Assembly (NCBI GenBank): GCA_029783825.1
Contig: JAREIK010017903.1
Location: 1 to 64,000 of the forward strand
Length of the DNA: 64,000 bases
From: Sapria himalayana
Taxonomy: Eukaryota; Streptophyta; Magnoliopsida; Malpighiales; Rafflesiaceae
Reading direction: 5' to 3'
Position 1 is the stretch's first letter, and every line of letters starts with the position of its first letter. Shown in pieces: positions 13,933 to 26,500 of this stretch. The notes below the pieces were generated by a model, which searched no databases, was not told the DNA's origin, and saw only the letters and a list, made by a program, of their open reading frames with translations. The translations under genes were made by a program, and so were the position numbers.

Positions 13933-13964
13933 ATATTTTCAAAGGTTATAACCTTTGAAAATAT
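13933..13964. repeat. Satellite palindrome, perfect 32-bp copy
   Basis: A perfect palindrome centred between 13948 and 13949 with core AAAGGTTATAACCTTT and arms ATATTTTC/GAAAATAT. It is the best conserved short element of the monomer. Other perfect 32-bp copies are at 27755-27786, 32609-32640 and 47828-47859, and most monomers keep at least the 10-16-bp core. A protein-binding site or a cruciform-forming element are both possible; neither is shown by sequence alone. Confidence 0.92.
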
Positions 13965-14298
13965 AATAATTTTTAAATTGTTTTCAAAAGCGAATTCTAT
14001 ATTTTAATATAAAAATCATTATATTTATATATCATATAAATTCAATATAAACAATTTTAGTGATTATTATTCTAATAATGATCAAAAAATAAATTAATAA
14101 TCTATTATTAATAAGATAGATATCAATTAAAATATATTTACAATTCATAAAAAGATTCATAAGCAAACCAAAATATATTACTATATAATAATTTTTTGTT
14201 TTGTAATTTTTTTTATTTTAAAATGTTTATCTATATTTTTTTGATTAAAAATAATTTACATAAATTATATTGGTCTAACTCATAATTTATTTTTTTAT

Positions 14299-14322
14299 TA
14301 ATATATATATATATATATATAT
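14299..14322. repeat. (AT)n microsatellite within a satellite monomer
   Basis: About twelve AT units replace the usual aatatttatataaaaataaac stretch. Shorter (TA)n runs occur at the equivalent monomer position near 30926, 39468, 47502 and 56590, suggesting repeated slippage at one spot. Confidence 0.8.
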
Positions 14323-15292
14323 AAACAAATAAATAATTAAAATGAATATTTAAAATTTTAATGAAAAAAAATAAGATTTATTATTTATTATTTAGGGTAT
14401 ACCGGTTTAATATAAATTATATCTATCTCACTAATAATTTATTTTGTAATTAATATTTCTATAAAAATAAACTGATAAATTATTAAAATAAAAATTTAAA
14501 ATTATATTGAATAAAAATTAAAATGAGATTTATGATTTATTATTAATGTATACCAATTTAATAGTTTAAGTATTTAGAGGTTTTGTCGTATAGGTGTTTA
14601 GCAATTCATGTTTTTAGGCATTTAGTGGTTTATAAGTTTTATTTAAATAATAAAATAACAAAAAAAAATTTGTAATTTTTTGTCATTTTAAAGGTTATAA
14701 CCTTTGAAAATATAATAATATTTAAAACTTTTTGAAATGTGAATACAATATTTAGTTATATTAATTTTAATAATTATATATCATATAAATTCAATTTAAA
14801 CAGTTTTATTGAAAGATATTATAATAATGATCAAAAATTATATTAATAAACAATTAATAATAATATAGATATTAATTAAAAAATATTTACAAAACCCAAA
14901 TTGATTCAAAATGAAAGTAAAAAATATTACTGAATAATAATTTTTAATTTTTAAATATTTACTTATTTTATAAGCGTATATATTTTTTTTATTAAAAATA
15001 AATTATTTAAATTATATTTGTTGCAATCATAATTTATTTTGTTATAAAAATATATATATAAATAAACTAATAAATAATTAAAATGAATATTAAAAATTAT
15101 AATAAATTGAAATAAAAATTAGATTTCTTAATTATTAAGTAGTATATAGCTATTTAATGGTTTATGTATTTAGGCATTACGGGCTTTAGGATTTTACTAA
15201 TTTAACTGTGTATGAATTTAGTGGTTTATAGGTTTTATTTAAAAAAATAAAATAACAAAATATTTATTTTTATTATTTTTTTATATTATCAA

Positions 15293-18025
15293 AGGTTATA
15301 ACCTTTGAAAATATAATAATTTTAAAATTTTTTAAAAATGTAAATACAATAATTAGTAATAATAACTATTATAACAAGATATAATATAAACTAAATATAA
15401 ACAATTTTATTGATAGATATTATATCAATTATCAAAAAATAAATTAATAAACTATTATTAATATGACAGATATAAATTGAAATTTAATTACAAAAACTAA
15501 AATAATTAAAAATCAATTTAAATTTATTACTAAATAATAATTTTTGTTTTTTAGTTTTTGCCTCATTTTATAATATTAAATATTTTTTTGATACACAGTA
15601 AATTATATAAATTATATTTGTATCACTTATAATTTATTTTGTAATTAATATTTCAATAAATTATTTAAATTATATTTATGGTTTACGAGTTTAAAGGTTT
15701 AAGTATTTTGGGGCTTCGGGGTTTAGGAGTTTAGAGATTTATGTGTTTAGGTATTTAATGGTTTATAATTTTTATTTAAACAATGATATAACAAAAAATT
15801 AATTTTTTGTTATTTTTTCTTATTTTTTAAGGTTATAACCTTTGAAAATATAACAATTTTTAATTTTTTTTAAAATGGGAATACTATATTTAGTTATTAT
15901 AATATCAATAATTATATATCATTTAAATTCAATATAAACAATTATATTGATAGATTTTATATTAATGATCAAAAAATATTAATAAAGTATTATAAATAAG
16001 ATAGATATTATTTAAAATATATTTGCAAAACCTAAATCTATTCAATATCAAAGTAAAATAAATTACTAAATAATAATGTTTTTGATGTTTTGCTTCTTTT
16101 TATAAGTTTATATTTTTTGTTCTTAAAAGTATATTATTTAAATTATATTTGTCTTCCTCATAATATATTTTGTAATTTATAATTCTATAAAAATAAACTA
16201 AAAAATAATTAAAATGAATATTTAATATTATAATGAATACAAAAAAAGTGAGATTTATTATTTATTATTCAGGATATACAGTTTTAATGGTTTAGGTATT
16301 TAGGTGTTTTGGAGGTTTGTGATTTAAGTGTTTATGCCTTTAGTGATTTATAGTTTTTTTTAAGAATGAAAAAACAATAAAATTAATTTGTTGTTTTTTT
16401 TAATTTTTGAAGGTTATAACCTTTGAAAATATAATAATTTTTAATGTTTTATAAATGTGAATATAATATTTAGTTATAATAATCTTAATAATTATATATA
16501 TTGAAAACTCAATATAAATAATTTTATTAATAGATATTATAATAATGATCAATAAATAATTAATAAACTATTATTAAAAAGAATTATATAAATTAAAATA
16601 TAAATGCAAAATCTAAAATGATACAAAATCAAAATAAAATATTTTACTATATAATAAATTTTTTTTTGAAATTGTGCCTATTTTTATAAGCTTATATTTT
16701 TTTGATGAAATATAAATTATTTAAATTAAATCTGTCTCACTAATAATTTATTTTGTAATTAATAAACAGATAAATAATTAATATAAAAATATAAAATTAT
16801 ACTAAATAAAAATTAAAATGAGATTTATGATTTATTATTAATGTATACCAGTTTAATGGTTTTGAGATTTAAAATTTTATGAAATGTGAATACAATATTT
16901 ACTTATAATATTATTAATAATCATACATCATATAAATTCAATATAAATAATTTTATTGATAGATATTATAATAATGATCAAAAATTCAATTAATAAACTA
17001 TTAATAAAAAGATAGAAATTAATTAAAAAATATTTACAAAACCCAAATTGATACAAAATTTAAGTAAAATATATTACTAGATAATAATTTTCAATTTTTG
17101 AAATTTGTACTTCTTTTATATGCGTATATATATATTATTTCATTAAAAATAAATTATTAAATTATATTTGTAGCACTCATAATTTATTTTGTAATAAATA
17201 TTTTTATAAAAATAAACTAATAAATAATTAAAATCAATATTTAAAATTATAATAAATAGAAATAAAAATTAGATTTATTATTTATTATGTATTATATATC
17301 AGTTTAATGGTTATTGTATTTAGGTATTACAGCATCTATGAGTTTACTTATTTAACTGTGTATGCATTTAGTAGTTTATAGGTTTTATTTAAAAAATAAA
17401 AAACAAAAAATTTATTTTTATTATTTTTTGATATTTTCAAAGGTTATAACCTTAGAAAATATAATAATTTTTAAATTTTTTTCAAAAGTGAATTAACTAT
17501 TTAGTTATAATAATCATTATATTTATATATCATATAAATTCAATATAAACTATTTTATTGATAAATATTCTAATAATAATCAAAAAAATATTTTTAATAA
17601 TCTATTATTAATAAGATAGATATAAATTATAATATAATTACAAAACCTAAAATGATTCAGAAGCAAAGCAAAATGTATTACTATATAATAATTTTTTGTT
17701 TTGAATTTTTTTTTCTTATAAAAAGTTTATCTATATAATTTTGATGAAAAATAATTTATATAAATTATATCTGCATAACTAATAATTTATTTTGTAATTA
17801 ATATTTATATAAAAATAAACAAATAAATAATTAAATTTGAATATTTAAAATTAAAATGAAAAAAATTAGATTTATTCTTTATTATTTAGGATATACCGGT
17901 TTAATTTAAATTAGATCTGTCTCGCTAATAATTTATTTTGTAATTAATATTTCTATAAAAATAAACTGATAAATAATTAAAATTAAAATTAAAAATATAC
18001 TGAATAATTATAATAATTTATTTTG
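15293..18025 (+). repeat. Higher-order satellite unit, about 3.5 kb, copy 2 (truncated)
   Basis: Repeats the order of 11768-15292 with spacings 537, 580 and 1032 bp, then breaks off inside the next 745-type monomer where the non-satellite island begins. It carries the same deleted-box junction at 16858-16870 as the first copy. Confidence 0.8.
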
Positions 18026-18704
18026 TTCCCCTCTCAACTCTAGAATGATTGCTAAAGCTCTAACCAAAAAAAATCGGAGCTTTTACTTTATCTGTATTAT
18101 GTCTCATCATATTTAATGTTGAATCACTGGGATATCAAAGGAAATTTGACACATGTACGCTAACAGACTAAACCAAAGTTGTACCCCTATGTGTTGAAAT
18201 AGCTAGTTGTTGAGGATGCTATTTATATTGATTATTGTAATTTCTTCTAAAATATCTCTCATGCACACACTCAAAGCAAATTTTTTAAAACATAGTTTAC
18301 CTCTAAAAAAATAACCACCTTGTAGCCTATTAGAACAAACTAGCCCTGGGGCGGTTTGAGCAGGGCAAGAAGTATATGCTCTCTTTCAATCAAGAATCAA
18401 AAAAATTATTTTAATGGCATGTGTAAGCCTTTTTTTTATATCCTCATGGATATGAAAAGTATCATTTCTTTCTTTTTATATTAAATGAGTTATGTATACA
18501 AGCTCACAATACCCAAAAAGGTGTAAATGAATCATATTCAAATGTATAAAAGGTTTTAATCATTGCTCAAAATATTAGTATTGCATATTGACACTTGATG
18601 TCACAAATCAAAGGAAAAAGCCATTGTGATATTTCCGATCCCAATAATTTTAGCTATAGAAAGTTATAAAGAGTAGTATTCGAGCTTTAGCTATTTCTAG
18701 GGTC
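18026..18704. other. Non-satellite island, left part, unclassified
   Basis: Base composition becomes ordinary at about 18026 (ttcccctctcaactc). No monomer landmark, open frame of note, RNA gene or recognisable transposon domain is visible. I found no terminal repeat or target duplication at the island edges. It could be an old insertion or the original sequence invaded by the satellite. Confidence 0.5.
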
Positions 18705-19064
18705 ATGACTTTTGCTCTTGAGGAATGTCCAAAGTTACAATCATTCCTAGTGCAATGACTTTGCAAAATAAAGATAAAATGTACAAACTATGGTCATATC
18801 CAATACTGTGCCCTAGTATTATAGTGATTAAATATTTATTCATGATCATTCTTAGTGCCATAACAATATGTTCAATAGAGAGACAAGTATAGCATATTTT
18901 TATCGATATGATTTTGTGTTCTAGAGACAAAATATACAATCATGACCATTGTTAATTCTACAATAATCTAAAGCAAGAAAGAGATTGAATCCATAACTCA
19001 CCCCTTGAGTCATGACTTTGTGTTACATATAAAAAAGATAAATCTGTGTCATTCCTAAAACTTG
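18705..19064 (+). repeat. Degenerate 51-52-bp minisatellite, about 7 units
   Basis: Diverged units begin with ATGACTTTG-like words at 18705, 18755, 18908 and 19012; the gaps of 50, 153 and 104 bp are multiples of about 51-52. Units share the order atgactttg ... gataaaat(g/a)taca ... atcat ... cattc(c/t)tagtgcc. The intervening units (near 18807, 18859 and 18960) are more eroded. A 78-codon open frame on the opposite strand (18703-18939) lies across the units and is judged spurious. Confidence 0.65.
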
Positions 19065-19122
19065 TGAATTTCAATTTAAATTTAACACTTAGTCATTTGA
19101 TTATAAAATTGCAAAAAATGAG

Positions 19123-19202
19123 ATTTAGGATTTAGGGTTTATGGGTTAGGGTTATAGTTTATGGTTTAGAGTTTAGGATTTAAAGTTTAGGGTTTATGGG
19201 TT
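19123..19202 (+). repeat. Degenerate interstitial telomere-like tract
   Basis: About 80 bp of words close to the plant telomere repeat TTTAGGG, with exact TTTAGGG at about 19131 and 19186 and variants such as TTTAGGA, GGGTTAGGG and GGTTTAGAG. It lies between the minisatellite and the rest of the island. The G-rich strand is the + strand, as it is in the telomere-like boxes of the + oriented satellite to the left. Confidence 0.85.
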
Positions 19203-20490
19203 GTTTTTGTTTTTTTTTTGGAAAATACACACTTTATTTTTCATTTAGGCACACAACTTACAAGAGACTAAAAAGCTGACTAATTTAGGCTGACCCACCA
19301 AATGCTATGCACCTTAATGATTCCATGCATTAAATACTTAAAAAACATAATGCCTAATAATTCCAAGCGTACAAATACAACTAAAATCACCTGGCATTCT
19401 CGGATTTCAGAGTTGGCATTGAGTCATTATGCGCACTGTGTCTTTTCCATTCGGATTTGTCCATGCCTTTTGGAGGAACCTGAATGATGCACCATATTAA
19501 AACTATGCAAATATAATATTGTGCATGTGTGTCACATGCATCATCAAACGTTTGCCTATGTCATTGCAATGCAATGGAATACATGTAAAACTGAATACCC
19601 ATAAATCCACAAGTCCATATCTACGGCACTTTGTCAATTCATTCTCAATTCTGAATTTCACATTCTTTTGCTCCAATGATCCTCAAAAGAGTATCTCTTG
19701 GGTTAGAATGCATCCTCCTCGAGCTCCAAGAAGTGGCTGTATGTTGCACTGACAAAATATCAAAAAATATGCATGCATCTGTGTGCATGTGTAATGAGGT
19801 CCATCTCATAGTCTAATTATCTACGTGTACAACCAATCTAGAATACAAGTTAAATTACAAAATGCTATAAAGATGGGTTTTCTGCTCCCGGGAGAGTAGC
19901 ATCGCCTAATGTGTATTTACAAAATGCATTAGTGGGCCCCACTTAGAGATACTCATGGGTCCAGTTGCCCTCATTTCATGCTACATAGAGAACATACAAG
20001 ATTGTGTGTGTGAGTATGTCATGATCTGTCTCTACAAGTACATGATGCATACAATGTCCAAAATACAAATAAGACTACAAACATAAACTACAAATTTGAA
20101 TCTTTCACTCCCGTGTAGCTAGTCTGGACTCCATTGCATACTGGCCCTGCTTGGTGTTGCTTTGGATTTTGCTGGCTATCCAATTAATAATGGATTACCC
20201 GCTACTCGTGTTGGGCGATGGGTGGGTGGCCCTCTATGCTGCCTGATAGGGCTAGTGGGACCCACTCCTAGCTACTCCTGGGTTTACTCCCGACCACTTT
20301 GCTCGGTCTCGTCAGTTGTCTGAATGTTATCATCCCATCTTGCTAGTGGGGCCCTCTACAAGTTGGTGGCCCATACTTCTGGCTGCTTCCAGGACTTGCT
20401 GGCCCCTCTAAATGCTACACCAAAATGGTCAAGAATATGTGCATGTGTGTACTGTGGTCCGTCGATATGTGTGTGTGGTGTAGCAGTATC
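19203..20490. other. Non-satellite island, right part, unclassified
   Basis: Ordinary to moderately GC-rich DNA, richest at about 20100-20490. Words such as catgtgtgt, gtggtcc and gtgggcccc recur loosely (19771, 19932, 20340, 20430, 20455). The composition resembles a retrotransposon LTR or other long-element remnant, but I see no reverse transcriptase, integrase, gag or primer-binding site to support that. Open frames of 61-77 codons at 19302-19487, 19519-19752 and 20324-20515 match nothing I recognise. Confidence 0.45.
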
Positions 20491-20548
20491 AGGGTTTAAG
20501 AGTTTAATAATTTAAGTATTTAGGTATTTTGTGGTTTATAGGTTTTAT
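20491..20548 (+). repeat. Short + oriented satellite stub before the array flips
   Basis: The text agggtttaagagtttaataa ... ggtttataggtttta is a telomere-like box in + orientation, like the left array. It joins at about 20547-20550 to attcagtataattttaaat, which is the monomer read on the other strand. The stub shows that satellite lay on both sides of the island before the inversion point. Confidence 0.8.
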
Positions 20549-23500
20549 TATTTTTATTCAGTATAATTTTAAATTTTTATTTTAATTAATTTTTAGTTTA
20601 TTTTTATAGAAAGATTAAATACAAAAGAAATTATTAGTAAGTCAGATCTAATTTAAATTAGACTGGTATACCCAAAATGATAAATAATAAATAATAAATC
20701 TCATTTTTTAATTATAATTTTAAATATTCATTTTAATTATTTATTTGTTTATTTTTATATAAATATTAATTACAAAATAATTTATGAGTTACAAAAATAT
20801 AATTTAAATAAATTATTTTTCATTAAAAAATTATAGATAAACTTTTTAAATGAAAAAAAATTCAAAACAAAAAATTATTGTATAGTAATATATTTTGGTT
20901 TGCTTCTCAATCATTTTAGGTTTTGTAAATATATTTTAATTGATATCTATCTTATTAATAATAGATTATTAAATTATTTTTTTCATCATTATTAGAATAT
21001 TTATCAATAAAAATGTTTATATTGAATTTATAAGATATATAAATATAATGATTATCATAACTAAATATTGTATTCGCATTTGAAAAAAATTTTATAATTA
21101 TTATATTTTCAATGATTTATTACCTTTGAAAATGTGATAAAATAAAAATAAAATATTTTTTCTTTGTTATTCTATTGTTTAAATAAAACCTAGACACCAC
21201 TAAGTGCCTAAGTAGTTAAATCACTAAAGTACAAAATTTCGATACCTCTATATAGATAATCCTTTAAAATGGTATACCCTAAATAATAATTATTAAATTT
21301 TATTTTTATTTGTTTTCATTATAATTTAAAAAATTCATTTTGATTGTTTAGTTTTTTATTTTTATATATGTATTAATTATAAAATAAATTATGAGTTAAA
21401 AATATAATTTATAAAAATTATTTTTCATCAAAAAATTGATAAGTTATAAAAAGAATAATAATTTAAAAACAAATAATTATTATTTAGTAATATATTTTAC
21501 TTTGATTTTGAATCATTTTAGGTTTTGCTATTATATTTTAAGTAATATCAATCTTATTCATATTAGATTTTTAATTTATTTTTTGATAATTATTAGAATA
21601 TCTTTCAATAAAATTATTTATATTAAATTTATATGATATATAATTATTATGATTTTTATAAATAAATATTGCATTCATTTTGAAAAAAATTTAAAAATTA
21701 TTATATTTTCAAAAGTTATAATTTTAATAAATGAGAAAAAAAAAATAATAAATTTTAAGTTATTTTATTTTTTAAATAAAACATATGAACTTAAATTAAT
21801 AAGCTCATAAACCCCGAAACCCCTAAATACATAAACATTTTAACATCTATATACTACTTAAAAAATAATAAATCTCATTTATATTTTTATTTTTTATAAT
21901 TTTAAATATTCATTTTAATTATTTATAGTTTAATTATTTAGAAAAAATAATTACAAAGTAAATTACGAGTAAGTCAAATATTATTTAAATAATTTATTTT
22001 TAATCAAAAAAAATATACGATTATAAAAAGAAGGACAAATTTAAAAATTAAATATTATTATTTAATAATATATTTTGATTTACTTTTGAATCATTTTGTG
22101 TTATGTAAATATATTTTAATTAATATTTATATTATTAATAATAGTTTATTAATTTAATTTTTGATCATTATTATAATATCTATCATTAAAATTGTTTAAA
22201 TTGAATTTATATGATATATAATTAGTAAGATTAATATAATATATATCATTAGAATATCTATCATTAGAATTCACATTGCAAAAAATTTTGAAAATTATTT
22301 TATTTTTATAGGTTATAACCTTTGAAAATCAGAAAAAATCTAATAAAAAATTTATTTTTATTATATAAATAAGACCAATAAACCACTAAATACCTAAAAA
22401 CATAAATTGATAAGCTCCTAAATGACAAAACTTCTAAATAATCAAACCTTTAAACCGGTATACCACATATAAAAAATTATAAATCTCATTTTAATTTGTA
22501 TTCATTATAATTTTAAATATTCATTTTAATTATTTATTAATTTATTTTTTATAGAAATATTAATCACAAAAAAATAATGAGCGAGACAACTATAATTTTA
22601 ATAATTTATCTTTAATCAAAAAAAAATATAAGCTTATAAAAAGAAGTAAAAATTTAAAAGCAAAAAATTCTTATTTAGTAATATATTTTTCTTTGATTTT
22701 TCATCATTATATATAGGTTTTGCAATTATATTTTAATTGCTATCAATCTTATTAAGAATAGTTTATTAATTTATTATTTGTTCAATTTTATAATATCTAA
22801 CAATAAAATTTCTTATATTGAATTTAAATGTCTTATAATTATTAAGATTATTATAATTAAATATTATATTTACTTTTGAAAAAAATCTAAAAATTATTAT
22901 ATTTTCAAATGTCTTCAAAAATGATAAAAAATCACAAAAATAATTTTTTTATTATTTAGTATTTAAATAACACTTATAAACCACTAAATGCCTAAACATT
23001 TAAATCTCTAGATTCCTAAACCCCAAAACCCCCTAAATACTTAAACCATTAAACCTATATAACCTAAATAATAACTAATAAATCTCATTTTTATTTGTAT
23101 TCATTATAATTTTAAATATTCATTTTAATTATTTTTTAGTTTATTTTTATAGAAATATTAATTACAAATTAAATAATAAGTGAGACATATATAATTATAA
23201 TAAATTATTTTTATGAAAAAAAATAAGCTTATAAAAATAAACAAAATTTCAAAAATTTAAAAGTTTATTTAGTAATATAATTTACTTTGATTTTGAATTA
23301 TTTTGTTTAGTGCAAATATATTTTAATTAATATCTATCTTATTAATAATAGTTTATTATTTTATTTTTTGATCATTATAATAATATATATTAATAATTTT
23401 TTTATATTGAATTTACAACAAATATAATTTTTAAGATTATTATAACTAAGTATTGTATTCATATTTTATAACTATTAAAAAATTATTATATTTTTAAAGG

Positions 23501-26500
23501 TTATATGATTTGAAAATCATGAAAATTCATAAAAATAAATTTTTTGTTATTTCATTGATTAAATAAAACCTATAAACACATAAATGTGAAAACATATAAA
23601 TCATTAAACTCATTAACCCCAAAACCACAAAAAACTCAAACAATTAAATAGTTATACCCTAAATAATAAATCATAAATCTCATATTTTATTAGTAATCAT
23701 TATAATTTTAAATATACATTTTAATTATAAATTAGTATAATTTTATAGAAATATAAATTAAAAAATAAATTATTAGTGAGACAAATATAATTTTATTATT
23801 TTATTTTTCATCAAAAAATATATAGGCTTATAAATGGATACAAAAATTTAAAAATTTAAAATTAATATTTCGTAAAATATTTCACTTTGATTTTAAATCA
23901 TTTTAGGTTTTGAAAATATATTTTAAACAATATTTATCTTATTAATAATTGTTTATTACTTTTTTATGATCATATTATAATATATATCAATAATATAGTT
24001 TATATTGAATTTATATGATATATAATTATTATGATTATTATAACTTCATATTATATTCACTTTTCAAAAAAAATTCTAAATTATTATATTTTCAAAGGTT
24101 ATAACATTCAAAAATCAGAAAAAATAACAAAAATAAATTTTTTGTTATTTTATTTTTTATATAAAACATATAAACCACTAAATGACTAAATTCTAAAATG
24201 ACTAAACTCCTAAACCCCGAAGCCTATAAATACTTAAAACATTAAATTAGTATAGTCGAAATAATAAATCATAAATCTAATTTTTATTAGTATTCATTAT
24301 AATTTTAAATATTCATTTTAATTATTTATCAGTTTATTTTTATAGAAATATTAATTACAAAATAAATTATTAGTGCGACATATATAGTTAAAATAATTTA
24401 TTTTTCATTAAAAAAATGCTTATAATAAAGAAAATTTTTTAAAAATAAATAATTATTATTTAGTAATATATCTTATTTTGATTTTGAATCATTTTAGATT
24501 CTACAATTATATTCTATTTTATATCATTCTTATAAATACTAGTTTATTAATTTATTTATTGATCATTATTATAATATCTATCAATAAAATTATGTATATT
24601 GAGTTTACATTATATATAATTATTAAGATTATTATGACTAAATATTATATTCACATTTAAAAAAAATTAAAAATTATTATATTTTCAAAGGTTATAACCT
24701 TCAAAATTTAAAAAAATCAAAAAATTAAATTTTTTGTTTTTTCATTCTTTAAAAATAAAAACTATAAATCACTAAAGGTCTAAACAATTAAATCACAAAA
24801 CTCTTAAACCAGAAAACACATAAATACTTAAACCATTAAAATGGTATATCCTGAATAATAATAATAAATCTCAATTTTATTTGTATTCATTATAATTTTA
24901 AATATTCATTTTATTTTATTTATGAGTTTATTATTATAGAATTATAAATTACAAAATAAATTATGAGTAAAAAAAATTAATTTAAATAATTTATTATTAA
25001 TAACAAAAATATAAATTTATAGAAAAAGCAAAACATTAAAACAAATTATTATTTAGTAATATATTTTATTTTGATTTTAATAAATTTAGATTTTGCAAAT
25101 ACTTTTTAAATAATATTTATTTTATTAATAATAGTTTATTAATTTATTTTTTGTTCATTATTATAATATCTAGCAATGTAATTATTTATTATTAATTTAA
25201 ATGACTTATATTCATGAAGATTATTATAGATAAAATTTATATTTACATTTGAAAAAAATTTAAAAATTATTATATTTTCAAAAATATAACCTTCAAAAAT
25301 TAGAAAAAATAAAAAAAATAAATTTTATGTTATATCATTGTTTAATTAAAACTTATAAGCAACTAAATCCCTAAACACTTAAATCTCTAATCTCCTTAAA
25401 ACAAAAGCCACTAAATACTTAAAGCTTTAAACTCGTAAACCTTAATTATAATTTAAATAATTTATTAAAATATTAATTACAAAATAAATTATGAGTGATA
25501 CAAATTTAATTTAAATAATTTATTTTTCATCAAAAAAAAATATAAGCTTATAAAAGAAGCAAAAACAAAAATTATTCTTTAGTAATAAATTTTACTTGGA
25601 TTTTGAATAATTTTAGGTTTTGCAATTATATTTTAATTTATATCTATCATATTAATAATAGCATATTAATTTATTTTTTGATAATTGATTTAATATCTAT
25701 CTATAAAATTTTTTATATTTTGTTTATATTATATATAATTATAATGATTATTATTACAAAATATTTTATTTACATTTTTAAAAAATTTTAAAATTATTAT
25801 ATTTTCAAAGGTTATAACCTTTGAATATGTGAGAAAATATAAAAAATAATTTTTTTTGTTATTTCATTGTTTAAATAAATCCTATAAACCACTAAATGCC
25901 TAAACACTTAAATCAATAACTCCTAAATCTGTAAAATTTTAAAAAGATAATCCTTTTAAACTAGTATACCCTAAATAATAAATAATAAATCTCAATATTA
26001 TTTTTTTCATTATAATTTAAAATATTCATTTTAATTATTTATTTGTTTATTTTTATATAAATATTAATTACAAAATAATTTATGAGTTAGATAAATATAA
26101 TTTTTATAAATTATTTTTTATCGAAAAATATAGATAAACTTATAAAAATAATAAAAAATTTAAAAACTAAAAATTATTATATAGGAATATATTTTGCTCT
26201 CCTTCTGAATCATTTTAGGTTTTGTAATTATATTTTAATTGATATCTATCTTATTAATAATTGTTTATTAATTTATTTTTTGATCATTATTAGAATAATT
26301 ATCGATAAAATTGTTTATATTGAATTTATATGATATATAAATATAATGATTATTATAACTAAATATTGAATTCACATTTGAAAAAATTTAAAAATTATTA
26401 TATTTACAAAGGTTATAACCTTTGGAAATATGAAAAAATAATAAAAATAAATTTTTTGTTATTTTATTTTTTAAATAAAACTATAAACCACTAAAATCAT

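Larger units (their letters stand above)
11768..15292 (+). repeat. Higher-order satellite unit, about 3.5 kb, copy 1
   Basis: The run of monomer lengths 540, 585, 1052 (two fused monomers), 745 and 603 bp makes a unit of about 3525 bp that starts again at 15293. A 45-bp stretch around 12541 recurs near 16063 (offset about 3522). The deleted-box junction at about 13361 recurs at about 16858 (offset about 3497). Neighbouring monomers within the unit are much less alike than monomers one unit apart. Confidence 0.8.
4800..18025 (+). repeat. AT-rich satellite array, block B (+ orientation)
   Basis: About 22 monomers in one orientation. Palindrome sites are near 4876, 5631, 6231, 6978, 7520, 8110, 8700, 9297, 9896, 10500, 11171, 11768, 12308, 12893, 13945, 14690, 15293, 15830, 16410 and 17442. 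Spacings are mostly 590-604 bp, with about 540 bp (from 6978, 11768, 15293), about 745 bp (from 4876, 6231, 13945) and two gaps near 1040 bp where a palindrome and box are deleted (13361-13375 and 16858-16870). Composition is by eye about 85% A+T. Short open frames here, such as 6154-6402 and 12827-13036 on the other strand, translate to low-complexity I/N/K/Y/F strings and are not genes. Confidence 0.93.

Noticed and set aside
13933..13964. The palindrome as a transcription terminator or operator.
   Set aside because: There is no gene next to it, it recurs in nearly every monomer, and it has no adjacent T-run pattern specific to one strand. A structural or protein-binding role in the satellite is more plausible.
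18703..20515. Small open frames in the non-satellite island (18703-18939 on -, 19302-19487, 19519-19752 and 20324-20515 on +).
   Set aside because: Sixty to eighty codons each, no recognisable motif, and one lies across degenerate minisatellite units. Lengths are what chance allows.
18000..20560. The island as a bounded transposon insertion with terminal repeats and a target duplication.
   Set aside because: I compared the edges and found no matching direct repeat and no terminal inverted or TG...CA ends that I could support.
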